A stretch of 64,000 bases of DNA from Ralstonia sp. UNC404CL21Col (lineage in GTDB: Bacteria; Pseudomonadota; Gammaproteobacteria; Burkholderiales; Burkholderiaceae): contig NZ_KK211140.1 in NCBI RefSeq assembly GCF_000620465.1, positions 685,964 to 749,963 of the forward strand, read 5' to 3'. The position numbers and the translations under genes are program-made. The notes below the pieces were generated by a model that saw only the letters and a list, made by a program, of their open reading frames with translations, was not told where the DNA came from and did no database searches. Shown here in pieces: positions 11,000-20,714 of this stretch (the first letter of the stretch is position 1; each line of letters begins with the position of its first letter).

Positions 11000-11038
11000 G
11001 CGCGGCCCGATTCGCTGACGCCGCGCCACCTATTTCGC

Positions 11039-12337
11039 ATGCCTACATTCGACACGCTGCCCGACTGGCTCGCTCACCTGGAAACCGCACACCCGGTCGG
11101 CATCGACATGGGCCTGGCGCGCATCAGTCGCGTGCGCGATGCGCTCGGGCTGGAGTTCAAATCAGTCGTCTTCACGGTGGGCGGTACCAATGGCAAGGGC
11201 TCGACTTGCGCGATGCTGGAGGCGATCCTCCTGGCCGCTGGCTACAAGGTGGGTTGCCATACCTCGCCGCACCTGATCGATTTCAACGAGCGTGCACGCG
11301 TGAATGGCGAGATCGCCACCGACGCGATGCTGCTGCCGCACTTTGAGGCGGTGGAACGCGCGCGCTGCAGCTTTTCCGAGCCCGTCGGCCTGACGTACTT
11401 CGAATTCACCACGCTGGCGATCATGCATCTGTTCGCCAACGCGGGTCTCGATGCGGTGATCCTGGAAGTCGGCCTGGGCGGTCGGCTGGATGCGGTCAAC
11501 ATTGTCGATACCGATTGCGCCGTCATCACCAGTGTCGATCTCGACCACATGGCGTACCTGGGGGACACCCGCGAGGCCATCGGCTTTGAGAAAGCCGGCA
11601 TCTTCCGCGCAGGCAAGCCGGCGATCTGTTCTGACCCGGTGCCGCCCATCTCCCTGGTCAAACACGCTGAAGCGATCGGCGCAGACCTCTGGCTGATCGG
11701 CCGCGATTTCAACTTCCAGGGCGACAAGCAGCAGTGGGGTTTCAGCGGGCGCGGGCGTCGTTGGCCTAGCCTCGGCTACCCGGCATTGCGCGGGGCGAAC
11801 CAACTGCTGAATGCATCGGCCGCGCTGGCAGCGTTGGAGTCGGTGCGCGACCGGTTGCCGATCTCGGCGCAGGACGTGCGTCTTGGGCTGTCGCAGGTGG
11901 TGCTGCCGGGGCGTTTCCAGGTGCTTCCGGGGCGTCCTTCCGTCGTGCTGGACGTCGCGCACAACCCGCACGCGTCGGCCGCGCTAGGTCAGAACCTGGA
12001 GAACATGGGCTTCTACCGTTACACCTACGCGGTGTTCGGTGCGATGCAGGACAAGGACGTCGCCGGTGTGCTGGGCCACATGCTCGACAAGGTCGACCAC
12101 TGGTGCCTGACCGATTTGCCCACGCCGCGTGCGGCGAGCGCCGCGAGCTTGGCGCAGGCGCTGGCCGACGCCGGTTTCCGCGCAGGGAAGGAGTCCAGCG
12201 TGAGCACATTCAGCGATCCCGCCACAGCCTATCGCAACGCCATGGAGCGGGCGACCGAGGATGATAGAATCGTGGTCTTCGGATCGTTCTACACCGTTGC
12301 CGGCGTGCTGGCGGAGCGCAAGAGTCGCGCGCACTAA
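11039..12337 (+). CDS. folC: bifunctional folylpolyglutamate synthase / dihydrofolate synthase
   Basis: Mur-ligase-fold enzyme that makes dihydrofolate and adds glutamates to folates. 432 residues. The P-loop GGTNGKGS is at 48-55. The central SVDLDHMAYLG and C-terminal VLDVAHNPHA motifs are intact. The SPOR protein gene starts 13 bases downstream. The accD-folC-SPOR-cvpA-purF order is classical. Confidence 0.97.
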   Translation: MPTFDTLPDWLAHLETAHPVGIDMGLARISRVRDALGLEFKSVVFTVGGTNGKGSTCAMLEAILLAAGYKVGCHTSPHLIDFNERARVNGEIATDAMLLPHFEAVERARCSFSEPVGLTYFEFTTLAIMHLFANAGLDAVILEVGLGGRLDAVNIVDTDCAVITSVDLDHMAYLGDTREAIGFEKAGIFRAGKPAICSDPVPPISLVKHAEAIGADLWLIGRDFNFQGDKQQWGFSGRGRRWPSLGYPALRGANQLLNASAALAALESVRDRLPISAQDVRLGLSQVVLPGRFQVLPGRPSVVLDVAHNPHASAALGQNLENMGFYRYTYAVFGAMQDKDVAGVLGHMLDKVDHWCLTDLPTPRAASAASLAQALADAGFRAGKESSVSTFSDPATAYRNAMERATEDDRIVVFGSFYTVAGVLAERKSRAH

Positions 12338-12350
12338 ACCCGGGGCCCTC

Positions 12351-13208
12351 ATGGGACTGTTTTCCATCTTCTCCTCCCGCAAGAACGCTGAAGGCGAACG
12401 CACACGCGGCGCAACCGCCGGCAGTGCTGCCGATGTGGCCCGTGATGCGGTGCGCGGCTCTCGCGCATCGTCGAATGCCCGCAGCCGGGCCTCGCGTCGC
12501 ACCGACGATGACGACGACGGCCTTGATCCCGAACTCCCGCAAAAACAACGCGCTCGCCGCCGGCTGATCGGCGCCGTGGTGCTCGTGGGCGCCGCCGTGA
12601 TCGTGCTGCCGCTCATCTTCGACGCCAAGCCGCGCCCCGTGGCGGATGCCGTGGCCGTGCAGATCCAGGATCAGCCGGTCGATCGTGGGGCAAAGCCGTC
12701 GACCGACGAGCCGAAGGTCGCCAGCCGGCGCTCCGCCTCGCGTCCTGCAAATTCGTCGAACGATCAGGCTCAGGCGCTTGATCAGGGCGAAGAGGTCGTG
12801 GCCAACAATGAAGCGCCGGCAGCTCAAGACGCACCGGCTTCGGCTAAGCCGGCGACGTCGCCCAAGCCGGTTGCCAGCGTGACGCCACCCGCCGAGCCCA
12901 AGCCAGCGACGAAACCCGCCCAACCCGCCGCCCAGCCCGCACAGCAAGCGGCTGCACCGAGCACCGATGCCAACGGCGGCAAGTTCATCCTGCTGATCGG
13001 CGCCTTCGCTTCCGAAGACCGCGCCCGCAATTGGCTGGGCAAGCTCAAGGGCGAAAAGATTCCCGGTTACATCGAACACAAGAAGGTGCCTGAAAAGGGC
13101 GATCTGGCGCTGCTGCGTGCGGGCCCGTTCAACGATCGTGCGTCCGCCGAAGCGGCGCAGAAACGTGCCGAGCAGATCGGCCTGACGCCCAAGCTCGTAC
13201 AGCAATGA
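12351..13208 (+). CDS. SPOR-domain membrane protein (DedD-like)
   Basis: A 285-residue single-span protein. It has a basic, Ser/Arg-rich cytoplasmic start, a membrane span about 69-88 (LIGAVVLVGAAVIVLPLIF), a long Ala/Pro/Lys linker, and a C-terminal SPOR domain about 210-285 (FILLIGAFASEDRARNWL). SPOR domains bind denuded glycan at division septa, so a role in cell division is likely. The start chosen is the ATG at 12351, 13 bases after folC; an open frame extending to 12261 would overlap folC and is not credible. Confidence 0.9.
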   Translation: MGLFSIFSSRKNAEGERTRGATAGSAADVARDAVRGSRASSNARSRASRRTDDDDDGLDPELPQKQRARRRLIGAVVLVGAAVIVLPLIFDAKPRPVADAVAVQIQDQPVDRGAKPSTDEPKVASRRSASRPANSSNDQAQALDQGEEVVANNEAPAAQDAPASAKPATSPKPVASVTPPAEPKPATKPAQPAAQPAQQAAAPSTDANGGKFILLIGAFASEDRARNWLGKLKGEKIPGYIEHKKVPEKGDLALLRAGPFNDRASAEAAQKRAEQIGLTPKLVQQ

Positions 13209-13274
13209 CGATGCGGCCGACCGTGTATTCAGCGCACGCCGCATTCCGCCACCGTCAATGCAAGCCGCTGCGTG

Positions 13275-13772
13275 ATGCAACCGACTTTTTTTGACTACGG
13301 TGTGCTGTTCATCATCGTCACGTCGGCGCTGATCGGGTTGTTTCGCGGGCTGATTCGCGAAGTGCTGGCGCTGCTCGGGTGGTTGTTTGCCGCGTGGGTG
13401 GCGTACACGTTTTCGGGTGTAGCGGCGGGCTGGATGCCAGAATCGCTGCCTGGCGGCCCGGTCGCACGCACCATTCTCGGTTTCGTCCTACTGTTTATCG
13501 TGACGGTGATTGCGACTTCGTCGGTGGGTGCCTTGCTTTCAGCGGCGCTGGCAAGCGCAGGCCTCAAGCCGGCAGATCGCGGCCTGGGGATGGTGTTCGG
13601 ATTGGCACGCGGTGGCGTGATCATCCTCGTGTTGATGACGGTGGCCGGCTTTACCAGTCTGCCCGAGCAACCATTTTGGCGCGACGCGATCACGCGGCCC
13701 TATGCGGAGCAGGCGGCACAAGCAGCCAAGCCGTTGTTGCCGCCGGATGTCGCAAAGTATGTTCACTATTGA
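13275..13772 (+). CDS. cvpA: CvpA family inner-membrane protein
   Basis: A 165-residue protein with four predicted membrane spans (starting near [17 protein letters not shown]). The family was named for colicin V production in E. coli and is linked to envelope stress and biofilm phenotypes; the molecular function is unsettled. It precedes purF, as in E. coli. A GTG three bases upstream (13272) is an alternative start. Confidence 0.92.
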   Translation: MQPTFFDYGVLFIIVTSALIGLFRGLIREVLALLGWLFAAWVAYTFSGVAAGWMPESLPGGPVARTILGFVLLFIVTVIATSSVGALLSAALASAGLKPADRGLGMVFGLARGGVIILVLMTVAGFTSLPEQPFWRDAITRPYAEQAAQAAKPLLPPDVAKYVHY

Positions 13773-13870
13773 TCTGGAGCGTCTGGCCACAAGCTAGGCG
13801 ATCCGGGAAGCTTTTTCGGTGCCCGCAACGGGTGTGGGCGCCATCAAATACGTTCTCGCTGGAGTTCGAC

Positions 13871-15406
13871 ATGTGCGGTATCGTTGGGGTGGTCTCCGCC
13901 ACGCCCGTCAATCAGCTGATCTACGACAGCCTGTTGCTTCTGCAACACCGGGGGCAGGACGCGGCGGGCATCGCCACCGCATCAGGCAGCACTTTCCACA
14001 TGCACAAGGCCAACGGCATGGTGCGCGACGTATTCCGCACCCGCAACATGCGCGGCCTGCCGGGCACGAGCGGCATCGGCCAAGTGCGTTATCCGACCGC
14101 GGGCTCGTCCAGCGAGGAAGAGGCCCAGCCGTTCTATGTCAACGCGCCGTTCGGCATCGTGCTGGCGCACAACGGCAACCTGACGAACTCCGATCAGCTT
14201 CGCGAAGAGATGTTCCGGCGCGACCGCCGCCACATCAACACGCAGTCTGACTCTGAAGTGCTGCTCAACGTGCTGGCCGACGAATTGCAACGCGCCAGCA
14301 ACGATATTCCGCTGAACCGCGATTCCATCTTCACCGCGGTGGAAGGCCTGCACCGCCGCGTGCGCGGTTCGTACGCCATCGCTGCCGAGATTTCGGGCTA
14401 CGGCGTGCTGGCTGTGCGCGATCCGTTTGGCATCCGCCCGCTCGCACTCGGTAGCCAGGAAACGCCGGAAGGCCACATCGAATATATGGTCGCGTCGGAG
14501 TCGGTGGCGCTGGAAGGCATCGGCTTCAAGTTCGAGCGTGACGTCGCGCCGGGCGAAGCCATCTTCATCGACCTCGAGGGCAAGCTGCACACCAAGCAGT
14601 GCGCCGCCAACCCGGTGCTTTCGCCGTGCATCTTTGAATACGTGTACCTGGCCCGTCCGGATTCCCGCATGGACGGTGTGTCGGTGTACGACGCCCGCCT
14701 GCGCATGGGCGATTACCTGGCAGAGAAGATCAAGCGCGAGGTGACCGACAGGATCGACGTGGTGATGCCGATTCCGGATTCGTCCCGCCCGGCTGCCATG
14801 CAGGTGGCCAATCACCTGGGCGTGCCGTACCGCGAAGGTTTCTTCAAGAACCGCTACGTGGGTCGCACCTTCATCATGCCGGGCCAGGCGGTGCGCAAGA
14901 AGTCCGTGCGCCAGAAGCTCAACGCCATGGCGATCGAGTTCAAGGACAAGAACGTGCTGATCGTCGACGACTCCATCGTGCGTGGCACGACGTCGTCGGA
15001 GATCGTGCAGATGGCGCGCGATGCCGGTGCCAAGAAGGTGATCTTCGCTTCGGCCGCGCCGCCGGTGAAGTTCCCGAATGTGTACGGTATCGACATGCCG
15101 ACGCGCGGTGAACTGGTGGCTTACGGCCGCACGCACGAAGAGATCGCCAAGATCATCGGCGCAGATCAGCTCGTGTACCAGGACGTGGAAGACATGAAGC
15201 GCGCCGTGCGCGACGTCAATCCGGCACTGAAGGATTTCGACGCCTCGTGCTTTGACGGCAAGTACGTGACGGGCGACATTGATGAGGCGTACCTCGATCG
15301 CCTGGAGGCTGCGCGGAACAATTCGGCCAAGGCGGATCGTGAGAATGCGCAGAACGATGATCCGCGCACGCAACTGCACCTGCAGCGCTCTGCCGTGAAC
15401 GAGTAA
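13871..15406 (+). CDS. purF: amidophosphoribosyltransferase
   Basis: First committed step of purine synthesis. 511 residues. The N-terminal cysteine C2 (after the initiator methionine) is the glutaminase nucleophile in MCGIVGVV. The phosphoribosyltransferase loop [15 protein letters not shown] is near 362-376. Start is the ATG at 13871; longer in-frame extension runs antisense-like through cvpA and is rejected. A terminator follows directly, so no metZ-type gene is co-transcribed, unlike in several related genomes (recalled, not checked). Confidence 0.98.
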   Translation: MCGIVGVVSATPVNQLIYDSLLLLQHRGQDAAGIATASGSTFHMHKANGMVRDVFRTRNMRGLPGTSGIGQVRYPTAGSSSEEEAQPFYVNAPFGIVLAHNGNLTNSDQLREEMFRRDRRHINTQSDSEVLLNVLADELQRASNDIPLNRDSIFTAVEGLHRRVRGSYAIAAEISGYGVLAVRDPFGIRPLALGSQETPEGHIEYMVASESVALEGIGFKFERDVAPGEAIFIDLEGKLHTKQCAANPVLSPCIFEYVYLARPDSRMDGVSVYDARLRMGDYLAEKIKREVTDRIDVVMPIPDSSRPAAMQVANHLGVPYREGFFKNRYVGRTFIMPGQAVRKKSVRQKLNAMAIEFKDKNVLIVDDSIVRGTTSSEIVQMARDAGAKKVIFASAAPPVKFPNVYGIDMPTRGELVAYGRTHEEIAKIIGADQLVYQDVEDMKRAVRDVNPALKDFDASCFDGKYVTGDIDEAYLDRLEAARNNSAKADRENAQNDDPRTQLHLQRSAVNE

Positions 15407-15426
15407 ATCTCGAACGCAGCAAACGA

Positions 15427-15454
15427 AAAGCCCGTCATTGCGACGGGCTTTTTT
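15427..15454. terminator. bidirectional terminator between purF and the ABC permease
   Basis: Stem AAAGCCCGTC with GACGGGCTTT, 5-base loop, T-run on the plus side and A-run on the other. It can serve purF (plus) and the ABC exporter operon (minus). Confidence 0.88.
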
Positions 15455-15475
15455 GTTGGGCGTTGCGATCGTGCC

Positions 15476-16297
15476 TTACTTGAGCATGCGACGACGCAGC
15501 AGCCACAGGCACAGCAGCAGCGCGGCCACGGCGTACAGCAGCAAGACGCCGAGGTGCAGCGCGATGTTGTCAGGCGTGCGCCCGAGCATCAGGGGTCGGA
15601 TCAAGTCCACCGCATGCGGCAATGGCAGGACGCTTGTCGCCGCGCGCACAGGCGCCGGCAGCTGCGACAGCGGGAAGAACACGCCCGAGAGCAGCATCAT
15701 CGGCGTGATCACCAGCGTCTGGTAGAACATGAAGAAGTCGTAGTTGGGCGCAAGCGCCGTCATGTTCATCGCCAGGCAGGCGAACGTGAATCCGGTCAGC
15801 ACGATGACGGGCAGGGCAAGCAGCGCCTGCGGCATCGACGCATAACCAAGGGCGCCCGCGACGAGCATGATCGCCAGGCCAGAGAGCACCGACTTGCTGG
15901 CCGCCCAGAACAGCTCGCCGAGGACCACGTCGCCCAGGCTCAGCGGCGCGTACAGGATCGCCTCCCACGTACGTTGCACGTGCATGCGCGAAAACGCCGA
16001 ATACATCGCTTCGAAGCTCGCCGACATCATCGTGCTGGACGCCACGGTGCCGGCCGCCAGGAAGGCGATATACGACACGCCGTCAACGCGCCCGACGAGC
16101 AGGCCGAGCCCGAGGCCGAGACCGAACAGGTAGATCATCGGGTCGGCCAGGTTGCCTGCCATCGACGGAATGGCCAGCTTGCGCCACACCATGAAATTGC
16201 GCAGCCAGACGTATTGCCAGTTGCGGAAGTTGAGCGGCAGCAGCGGCTGCGGAAAGGCCTGCTGCTGTGGCGGAGTGAGTGCGGTTTCAGTAGACAT
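15476..16297 (-). CDS. ABC-2 type permease (NodJ-like)
   Basis: A 273-residue integral membrane protein with about six spans and the ABC-2 membrane fold (LLSGVFFPLSQLPAPVR is the typical late segment). It partners the ATPase directly upstream (11-base gap). The pair resembles NodI/NodJ and daunorubicin-type exporters of polysaccharide or lipo-oligosaccharide. Substrate unknown; no nod genes are nearby. Confidence 0.9.
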   Translation of the reverse strand: MSTETALTPPQQQAFPQPLLPLNFRNWQYVWLRNFMVWRKLAIPSMAGNLADPMIYLFGLGLGLGLLVGRVDGVSYIAFLAAGTVASSTMMSASFEAMYSAFSRMHVQRTWEAILYAPLSLGDVVLGELFWAASKSVLSGLAIMLVAGALGYASMPQALLALPVIVLTGFTFACLAMNMTALAPNYDFFMFYQTLVITPMMLLSGVFFPLSQLPAPVRAATSVLPLPHAVDLIRPLMLGRTPDNIALHLGVLLLYAVAALLLCLWLLRRRMLK

Positions 16298-16308
16298 GTG
16301 CGGTTCTC

Positions 16309-17271
<963 letters not shown>

Positions 17272-17362
17272 ATTGCCTCCGTTGCAAAACGCCGATTATG
17301 CGCCGGCATTTGCATATGCGTATGAGGGGAATGTGCGATGGCGTGGTGTTGCTCTCAGGCAA

Positions 17363-17392
17363 TAAAAAGGGCCAGGCGACATGGCCTGGCCC
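17363..17392 (-). terminator. terminator after the glycine-zipper gene
   Basis: Read on the minus strand: a 9-base stem (GGGCCAGGC with GCCTGGCCC), 6-base loop, then TTTTTATT. Confidence 0.85.
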
Positions 17393-17430
17393 GAGCTTGC
17401 AGCGCGCGCATCGCAGCGCGCTTGGCGGGG

Positions 17431-17631
17431 TTACTTGGTGACGGCGTTACCGACCACGCCACCCAGCGCAGCGCCGCCGAGCGTCGCGCCCGGGCCGCCC
17501 CAGATGGCCGCCCCGGCGACACCACCTGCGGCTGCGCCCAACGCGGTATTACGCTGCTTTGGCGTCATGTCCGCGCATCCGCTGACGGATGCCAATGCGG
17601 CCGCCAGAACCAAGGATACGAAGGCACGCAT
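17431..17631 (-). CDS. small glycine-zipper lipoprotein
   Basis: A 66-residue protein with a lipoprotein signal ending in SVSGC (cysteine about residue 19). A Gly/Ala-rich zipper follows (GAAAGGVAGAAIWGG), a fold that packs into membranes. Start taken at the ATG with an AGGAG-like site upstream (AAAAGGAG). Related to the YMGG/17 kDa antigen-like small outer-membrane lipoproteins. It is terminated by a strong hairpin. Confidence 0.82.
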   Translation of the reverse strand: MRAFVSLVLAAALASVSGCADMTPKQRNTALGAAAGGVAGAAIWGGPGATLGGAALGGVVGNAVTK

Positions 17632-17769
17632 AACAAACTCCTTTTGTCGTTTGTGTGCCTCTATTGAAGGTCGTGCGCGCCATGATGTGCAGGTGACGTT
17701 GCCTGAAAGGCGTGTCAGCCGATTCCCACACATCGCGCACGGCTTCTGATGGCAAAGCTCCGCCGGTCG

Positions 17770-18180
17770 TCAGGCCTTGGCAGGCTTCTCCTGCCGTTCG
17801 TATTTGAATTCCGGCAGTGCCTTGATGGCGTCTTTGGTTGCGCCAGGAAGCACGATCTTGCCTTGGTCGTACTTGAATTGATTCACAGGGATCGCAACGT
17901 CGTGGCGCCCCACGCCCACAAAGCCACCCGCACCCACGATGGCGAACGAGACGGCGTTTTCGGGCGTCACGATCAGATCCTGCACATTGCCAACCTTCTC
18001 GTTGGCCTCGTTGTAGATGGTCTTGCCCAGCACTTGTTTCTTCACACTCACGCCCTTGATGACCGCATCGAGTTCGGTCACGGATACACCGAGCGCGGCG
18101 TGGCCCGCGACTTGCGCGAAAGCTTGCGGCGCGGCGGCAATGGAGGCGGTAGCGATCAGGGCAGCAGCGAGACGTTTCAT
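17770..18180 (-). CDS. exported PRC-barrel domain protein
   Basis: 136 residues. A cleavable signal peptide ends at AFA (about residue 22). A PRC-barrel domain follows (IYNEANEKVGNVQDLIV, then the GVGRHDVAIPVNQFKY strand). PRC barrels bind partner proteins or RNA in other systems; exported stand-alone forms are common in proteobacteria and of unknown role. Divergent from the phasin gene across 190 bases. Confidence 0.82.
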   Translation of the reverse strand: MKRLAAALIATASIAAAPQAFAQVAGHAALGVSVTELDAVIKGVSVKKQVLGKTIYNEANEKVGNVQDLIVTPENAVSFAIVGAGGFVGVGRHDVAIPVNQFKYDQGKIVLPGATKDAIKALPEFKYERQEKPAKA

Positions 18181-18370
18181 CGTGACTCCGTGGTCTGGTG
18201 AAGGATGCGATCGACTCTAACGCGCACATGGCTGCCGGCGCAGGCGAGCGCGTCCGAAACACCTGTAGGACAAACGGGTGATGTCGCGGAAATCGGCTTC
18301 GCACGCAACTACACTGAAACGCCCGGCACCTGCTGGCCGTAATCATCGATCTCACGAGGGAGCAACCGAC

Positions 18371-18880
18371 ATGATGACTCTGGAGCAACTCGGCGTTCTG
18401 CAACGATCACAACTTGAAACCTGGATGGCCGTCACTGAAGAGGCGGTGAGCGGTGTCAATCGCCTGATCGGGCTTAATCTGCAGGCCATCAAGGCGGGTC
18501 TTGGCGAGACGGAACATTGCCTGCAAGACGCCGCTGGCGCACAGGACGCAGGCGAATGGTGGAATGCGCAAGCGCGCTATCTGCAACCCGCCGGCGAACG
18601 CGTCTCCGGCTACACACGCAACTTTGTAGAGATTGGCGTGGAGACCCAAAACGGCATTGCCCGCGCCTTGCAACGCCACGGCGATGAAGTGCGTCGCCAA
18701 TGGGGTTTCGTTGCCGAGAATCTTGCGGACGCGGCGCCTCCTGGGGCCGAGGCGGCAGTGAATTTTTTCAAGGCGTCCGTGGGTCTGGAAGTGGCCGCCG
18801 CAGAAGCGGCTGAGGATGCCGGCGGGAGCCGGATTCTGGTGCCAAGTGACGTGGCCGCCAGGGACGGCACTGCACGCTGA
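18371..18880 (+). CDS. phasin family protein
   Basis: A 169-residue amphipathic helical protein. It matches the phasin pattern: LEQLGVLQRSQLETWM start, then long Ala/Glu-rich helices and VETQNGIARALQRHGDE. Phasins coat polyhydroxyalkanoate granules and limit their size. Ribosome site GAGGGAG precedes the ATG. No PHA synthase is in the window. Downstream lies a hairpin-rich 147-base gap. Confidence 0.8.
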   Translation: MMTLEQLGVLQRSQLETWMAVTEEAVSGVNRLIGLNLQAIKAGLGETEHCLQDAAGAQDAGEWWNAQARYLQPAGERVSGYTRNFVEIGVETQNGIARALQRHGDEVRRQWGFVAENLADAAPPGAEAAVNFFKASVGLEVAAAEAAEDAGGSRILVPSDVAARDGTAR

Positions 18881-18904
18881 ACCTCCTCTATACGGGTGAG
18901 AAGC

Positions 18905-18979
18905 GTCGGCGTGGGCCGACAGTCGTTTCGGTACAGTCCTACAAAACAGCACGGGCGGAGGTCGACAGTCCGCCCGTGC
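18905..18979 (+). other. two hairpins downstream of the phasin gene
   Basis: GTCGGC/GCCGAC (18905-18910 with 18915-18920), then a perfect 11-base inverted repeat (18949-18959 with 18969-18979, 9-base loop). No T-tract follows. They may end the phasin transcript with Rho help or form part of the leader of the 24-residue peptide downstream. Confidence 0.6.
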
Positions 18980-18992
18980 GCGCATCTCTACA

Positions 18993-19022
18993 CTTCCTAC
19001 ATGCCTATCAACATGTAGGAGG
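18993..19022 (+). promoter_or_regulatory. hairpin enclosing the ribosome site of the 24-residue peptide
   Basis: An 11-pair stem (18993-19003 with 19012-19022, one G-U pair, 8-base loop CCTATCAA). The 3' arm is CATGTAGGAGG, which contains the whole Shine-Dalgarno AGGAGG. The ATG follows at 19028. The geometry is that of a translational switch such as an RNA thermometer, or of a site for an RNA-binding protein. The pairing is seen; its function is inference. Confidence 0.65.
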
Positions 19023-19027
19023 TCGTC

Positions 19028-19102
19028 ATGTCCTATCTCGTTGCGTGGCTCTTGGGTGTTCCCGCGATTGTGTTGCTGGTGATCTGGCTGTTCGTGCATT
19101 GA
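19028..19102 (+). CDS. 24-residue single-span membrane peptide
   Basis: A tiny frame whose product is almost one continuous membrane helix (LVAWLLGVPAIVLLVIWLF) with no charged residue and a C-terminal histidine. A perfect AGGAGG sits 5 bases before the ATG, buried in a strong hairpin. Strong initiation signals and a clean hydrophobic segment argue for a real small membrane protein. No function is recognised. The next gene starts 38 bases later and may be co-transcribed. Confidence 0.6.
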   Translation: MSYLVAWLLGVPAIVLLVIWLFVH

Positions 19103-19140
19103 CACGCAGCCTGGCTTATCCAATACGACACGGAGGACGC

Positions 19141-19380
19141 ATGACTTTCCGAGACGACTGCAAAATCGAGGTATCTGCCTATGAACTCTCGCCGCAAGCG
19201 TGGCGCGCCGAAGTCAGTATCCTGCGCGTCAGCGATGGCGAGACCCTGTTAGCCCGTACGACGGTGCGCGCATCGGCCAACACGTATCCGAGCGCTTCAA
19301 GCGCCATGGAGGCGGCGCGCGCATATGCCGAAGCGATGATCGCTTCCGGCGAGCTTGACTGCAGCCCCGCGCTGGATTGA
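19141..19380 (+). CDS. conserved-looking hypothetical protein, 79 residues
   Basis: Soluble, acidic, no signal peptide. It starts at the ATG after a CGGAGG ribosome site. The middle (WRAEVSILRVSDGETLLA) looks like a beta meander, followed by a helix rich in Ala (SSAMEAARAYAEAMIASGE). This resembles small stress-type double-stranded-plus-helix proteins, but I do not recognise a family. It lies after the 24-residue peptide. Confidence 0.65.
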   Translation: MTFRDDCKIEVSAYELSPQAWRAEVSILRVSDGETLLARTTVRASANTYPSASSAMEAARAYAEAMIASGELDCSPALD

Positions 19381-19537
19381 TGTCAGCGATTTTGATGATG
19401 CTGGCGTCGCGGCGCGGCGTTACGTTCTGTTACCAATTCGCCAGCGCCGTATCACCTGTGTCAGCGGCCCTGAATACAATACAAATACCGTATTCCGCGC
19501 CGGCTACGGATTTGCCCGGCGCTCCAAGCCGCAGGTG

Positions 19538-19876
19538 ATGAAGATGATTCGACGCAATGTGCTGTGGATTGCAGGTGCAGCCGCACTGGCAGCGCTGGCT
19601 GTGCCGCAGATGGCGTCGGCGCACGTGAGCGTCGGCATCGGATTTGGCGTACCGGTAGCGCCTGTGTATGTGGCACCGGCGCCGGTGTATTACCCGCCGC
19701 CGCCCCCGGCTTACTACGCGCCGCCTCCGCCGCCTCCGGCGTATTACGCCCCGGCGCCGGTCTACTACGGTCCGCCTGCCTATGGTCCGGCACCTGTGGT
19801 GGTGGGCGCGGGCTGGTACCGTTGGGGCCCGCGTTACCGCTGGTACGACGGCCGTCACTGGGGGCACTGGCGTTAA
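19538..19876 (+). CDS. exported PXPV/tyrosine-proline-rich protein
   Basis: 112 residues. A signal peptide ends about ASA (residue 28). Several APAPVYY / PPPAYYAPP repeats follow, matching the PXPV repeat type. The C-terminus is WYRWGPRYRWYDGRHWGHWR, rich in Trp, Arg and His. Such proteins are probably periplasmic or surface-bound; the function is unknown. Start at the ATG at 19538 after GCAGG; the frame extends upstream to 19355 over the previous gene. A terminator follows at 19893-19920. Confidence 0.78.
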   Translation: MKMIRRNVLWIAGAAALAALAVPQMASAHVSVGIGFGVPVAPVYVAPAPVYYPPPPPAYYAPPPPPPAYYAPAPVYYGPPAYGPAPVVVGAGWYRWGPRYRWYDGRHWGHWR

Positions 19877-19892
19877 GCCCTCTGCCGACAAC

Positions 19893-19920
19893 AAAGGCTC
19901 CTGCGGAAGCCTTTTTCTTT
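19893..19920 (+). terminator. terminator after the PXPV protein gene
   Basis: A 7-base stem (AAAGGCT with AGCCTTT), 8-base loop, then TTCTTT. Confidence 0.72.
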
Positions 19921-20119
19921 ATCGGCGTGCGCGGGCGTGGCACAGGAACTGCGTCGATTTGCACGACGGATAGGCGCCCACCTGCACCGCGACAAAGGAG
20001 CGCGGGGCAGAACCGGCGGTCTGCCTACCCGGTCGATATGACGTCCGCATGAATGATGCGGGCACGTGTGCCGCAGCGGTGCACGTCATGTTCGCAGTGT
20101 CATGACCGAAGGAGTTCCT

Positions 20120-20407
20120 ATGCAAGTCACCACGCAACGCATTGCAACGCGCACCCTGATTGCCGCCGCAAGCGGCTTGGCCTTGGCGCTGGGCGCAGCG
20201 GTCGCGCACGCCGGCTCGCTTGATCCGTATCAGCCCGCCCAAAAGGTCAGCCGCGCCGACCCTTACACAGACGGCGCCAAGGCCGGCCGTGCCGATCCTT
20301 ACACCGATGGCGCGAAGATGGGCCGCGCCGACCCCTATACCGACGGGGCCAAGACGGGTCGTGCCGATCCGTACACGGACGGTGCGTGCAACGATCATCA
20401 GAAATAA
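20120..20407 (+). CDS. exported repeat protein (ADPYTDGAK repeats)
   Basis: 95 residues. A signal peptide ends at AHA (about residue 31). Four tandem copies of a 12-residue unit with core RADPYTDGA follow, then CNDHQK. Each unit has two or three acidic residues and a tyrosine, which could bind metal or surface ligands. Similar DPYTDGA-type repeats occur, from memory, in small Cupriavidus/Ralstonia proteins near copper genes, but no metal genes are here. A GGAG ribosome site precedes the ATG. A strong terminator follows. Confidence 0.8.
   Translation: MQVTTQRIATRTLIAAASGLALALGAAVAHAGSLDPYQPAQKVSRADPYTDGAKAGRADPYTDGAKMGRADPYTDGAKTGRADPYTDGACNDHQK
20252..20392 (+). repeat. 36-base tandem repeat within a coding gene, about 3.9 copies
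   Basis: Units start at 20252, 20288, 20324 and 20360 and encode RADPYTDGAKxG. The codons differ between copies (ACAGAC, ACCGAT, ACCGAC, ACGGAC for Thr-Asp), so the protein repeat is kept while the DNA has drifted. Confidence 0.9.
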
Positions 20408-20444
20408 GGGAAGAGCGGCAGAGGCGCTGCCGCATCGCAACATC

Positions 20445-20472
20445 AAGCCCGGGCGATACCCGGGCTTTTTCT
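20445..20472 (+). terminator. terminator after the repeat-protein gene
   Basis: A 9-base stem (AAGCCCGGG with CCCGGGCTT), 5-base loop, then a T-run. Confidence 0.88.
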
Positions 20473-20714
20473 TTGTGCATCTTTCTGATGCAGGGCGCGT
20501 GCTAACGTCGGCCCGCAACGTTCCGCGAAACACTGGCGTACGGCGCAAGCGGAACGATCCTCAACCATACTGAAGCGCAGGAATGTATCGGCTCTTTTGC
20601 GTCATTGGTTCAGGAAGAGTCGTGGAAGCGGTCGATGCCAGTGGCATACTTTTGCCTGATACGGGCTCTACGCAGCCCTTGCGCCATTGCACTACAACCA
20701 CCAAGGAGAACGTC

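Noticed and set aside
9269-11029. 586-codon frame antisense to trpA and accD
   Set aside because: Spans two well-supported genes and a terminator, with the same His/Gln/Arg-rich composition as other shadow frames in the window.
13982-15379. 465-codon frame antisense to purF
   Set aside because: Complement of an intact purF; no motifs, biased shadow composition.
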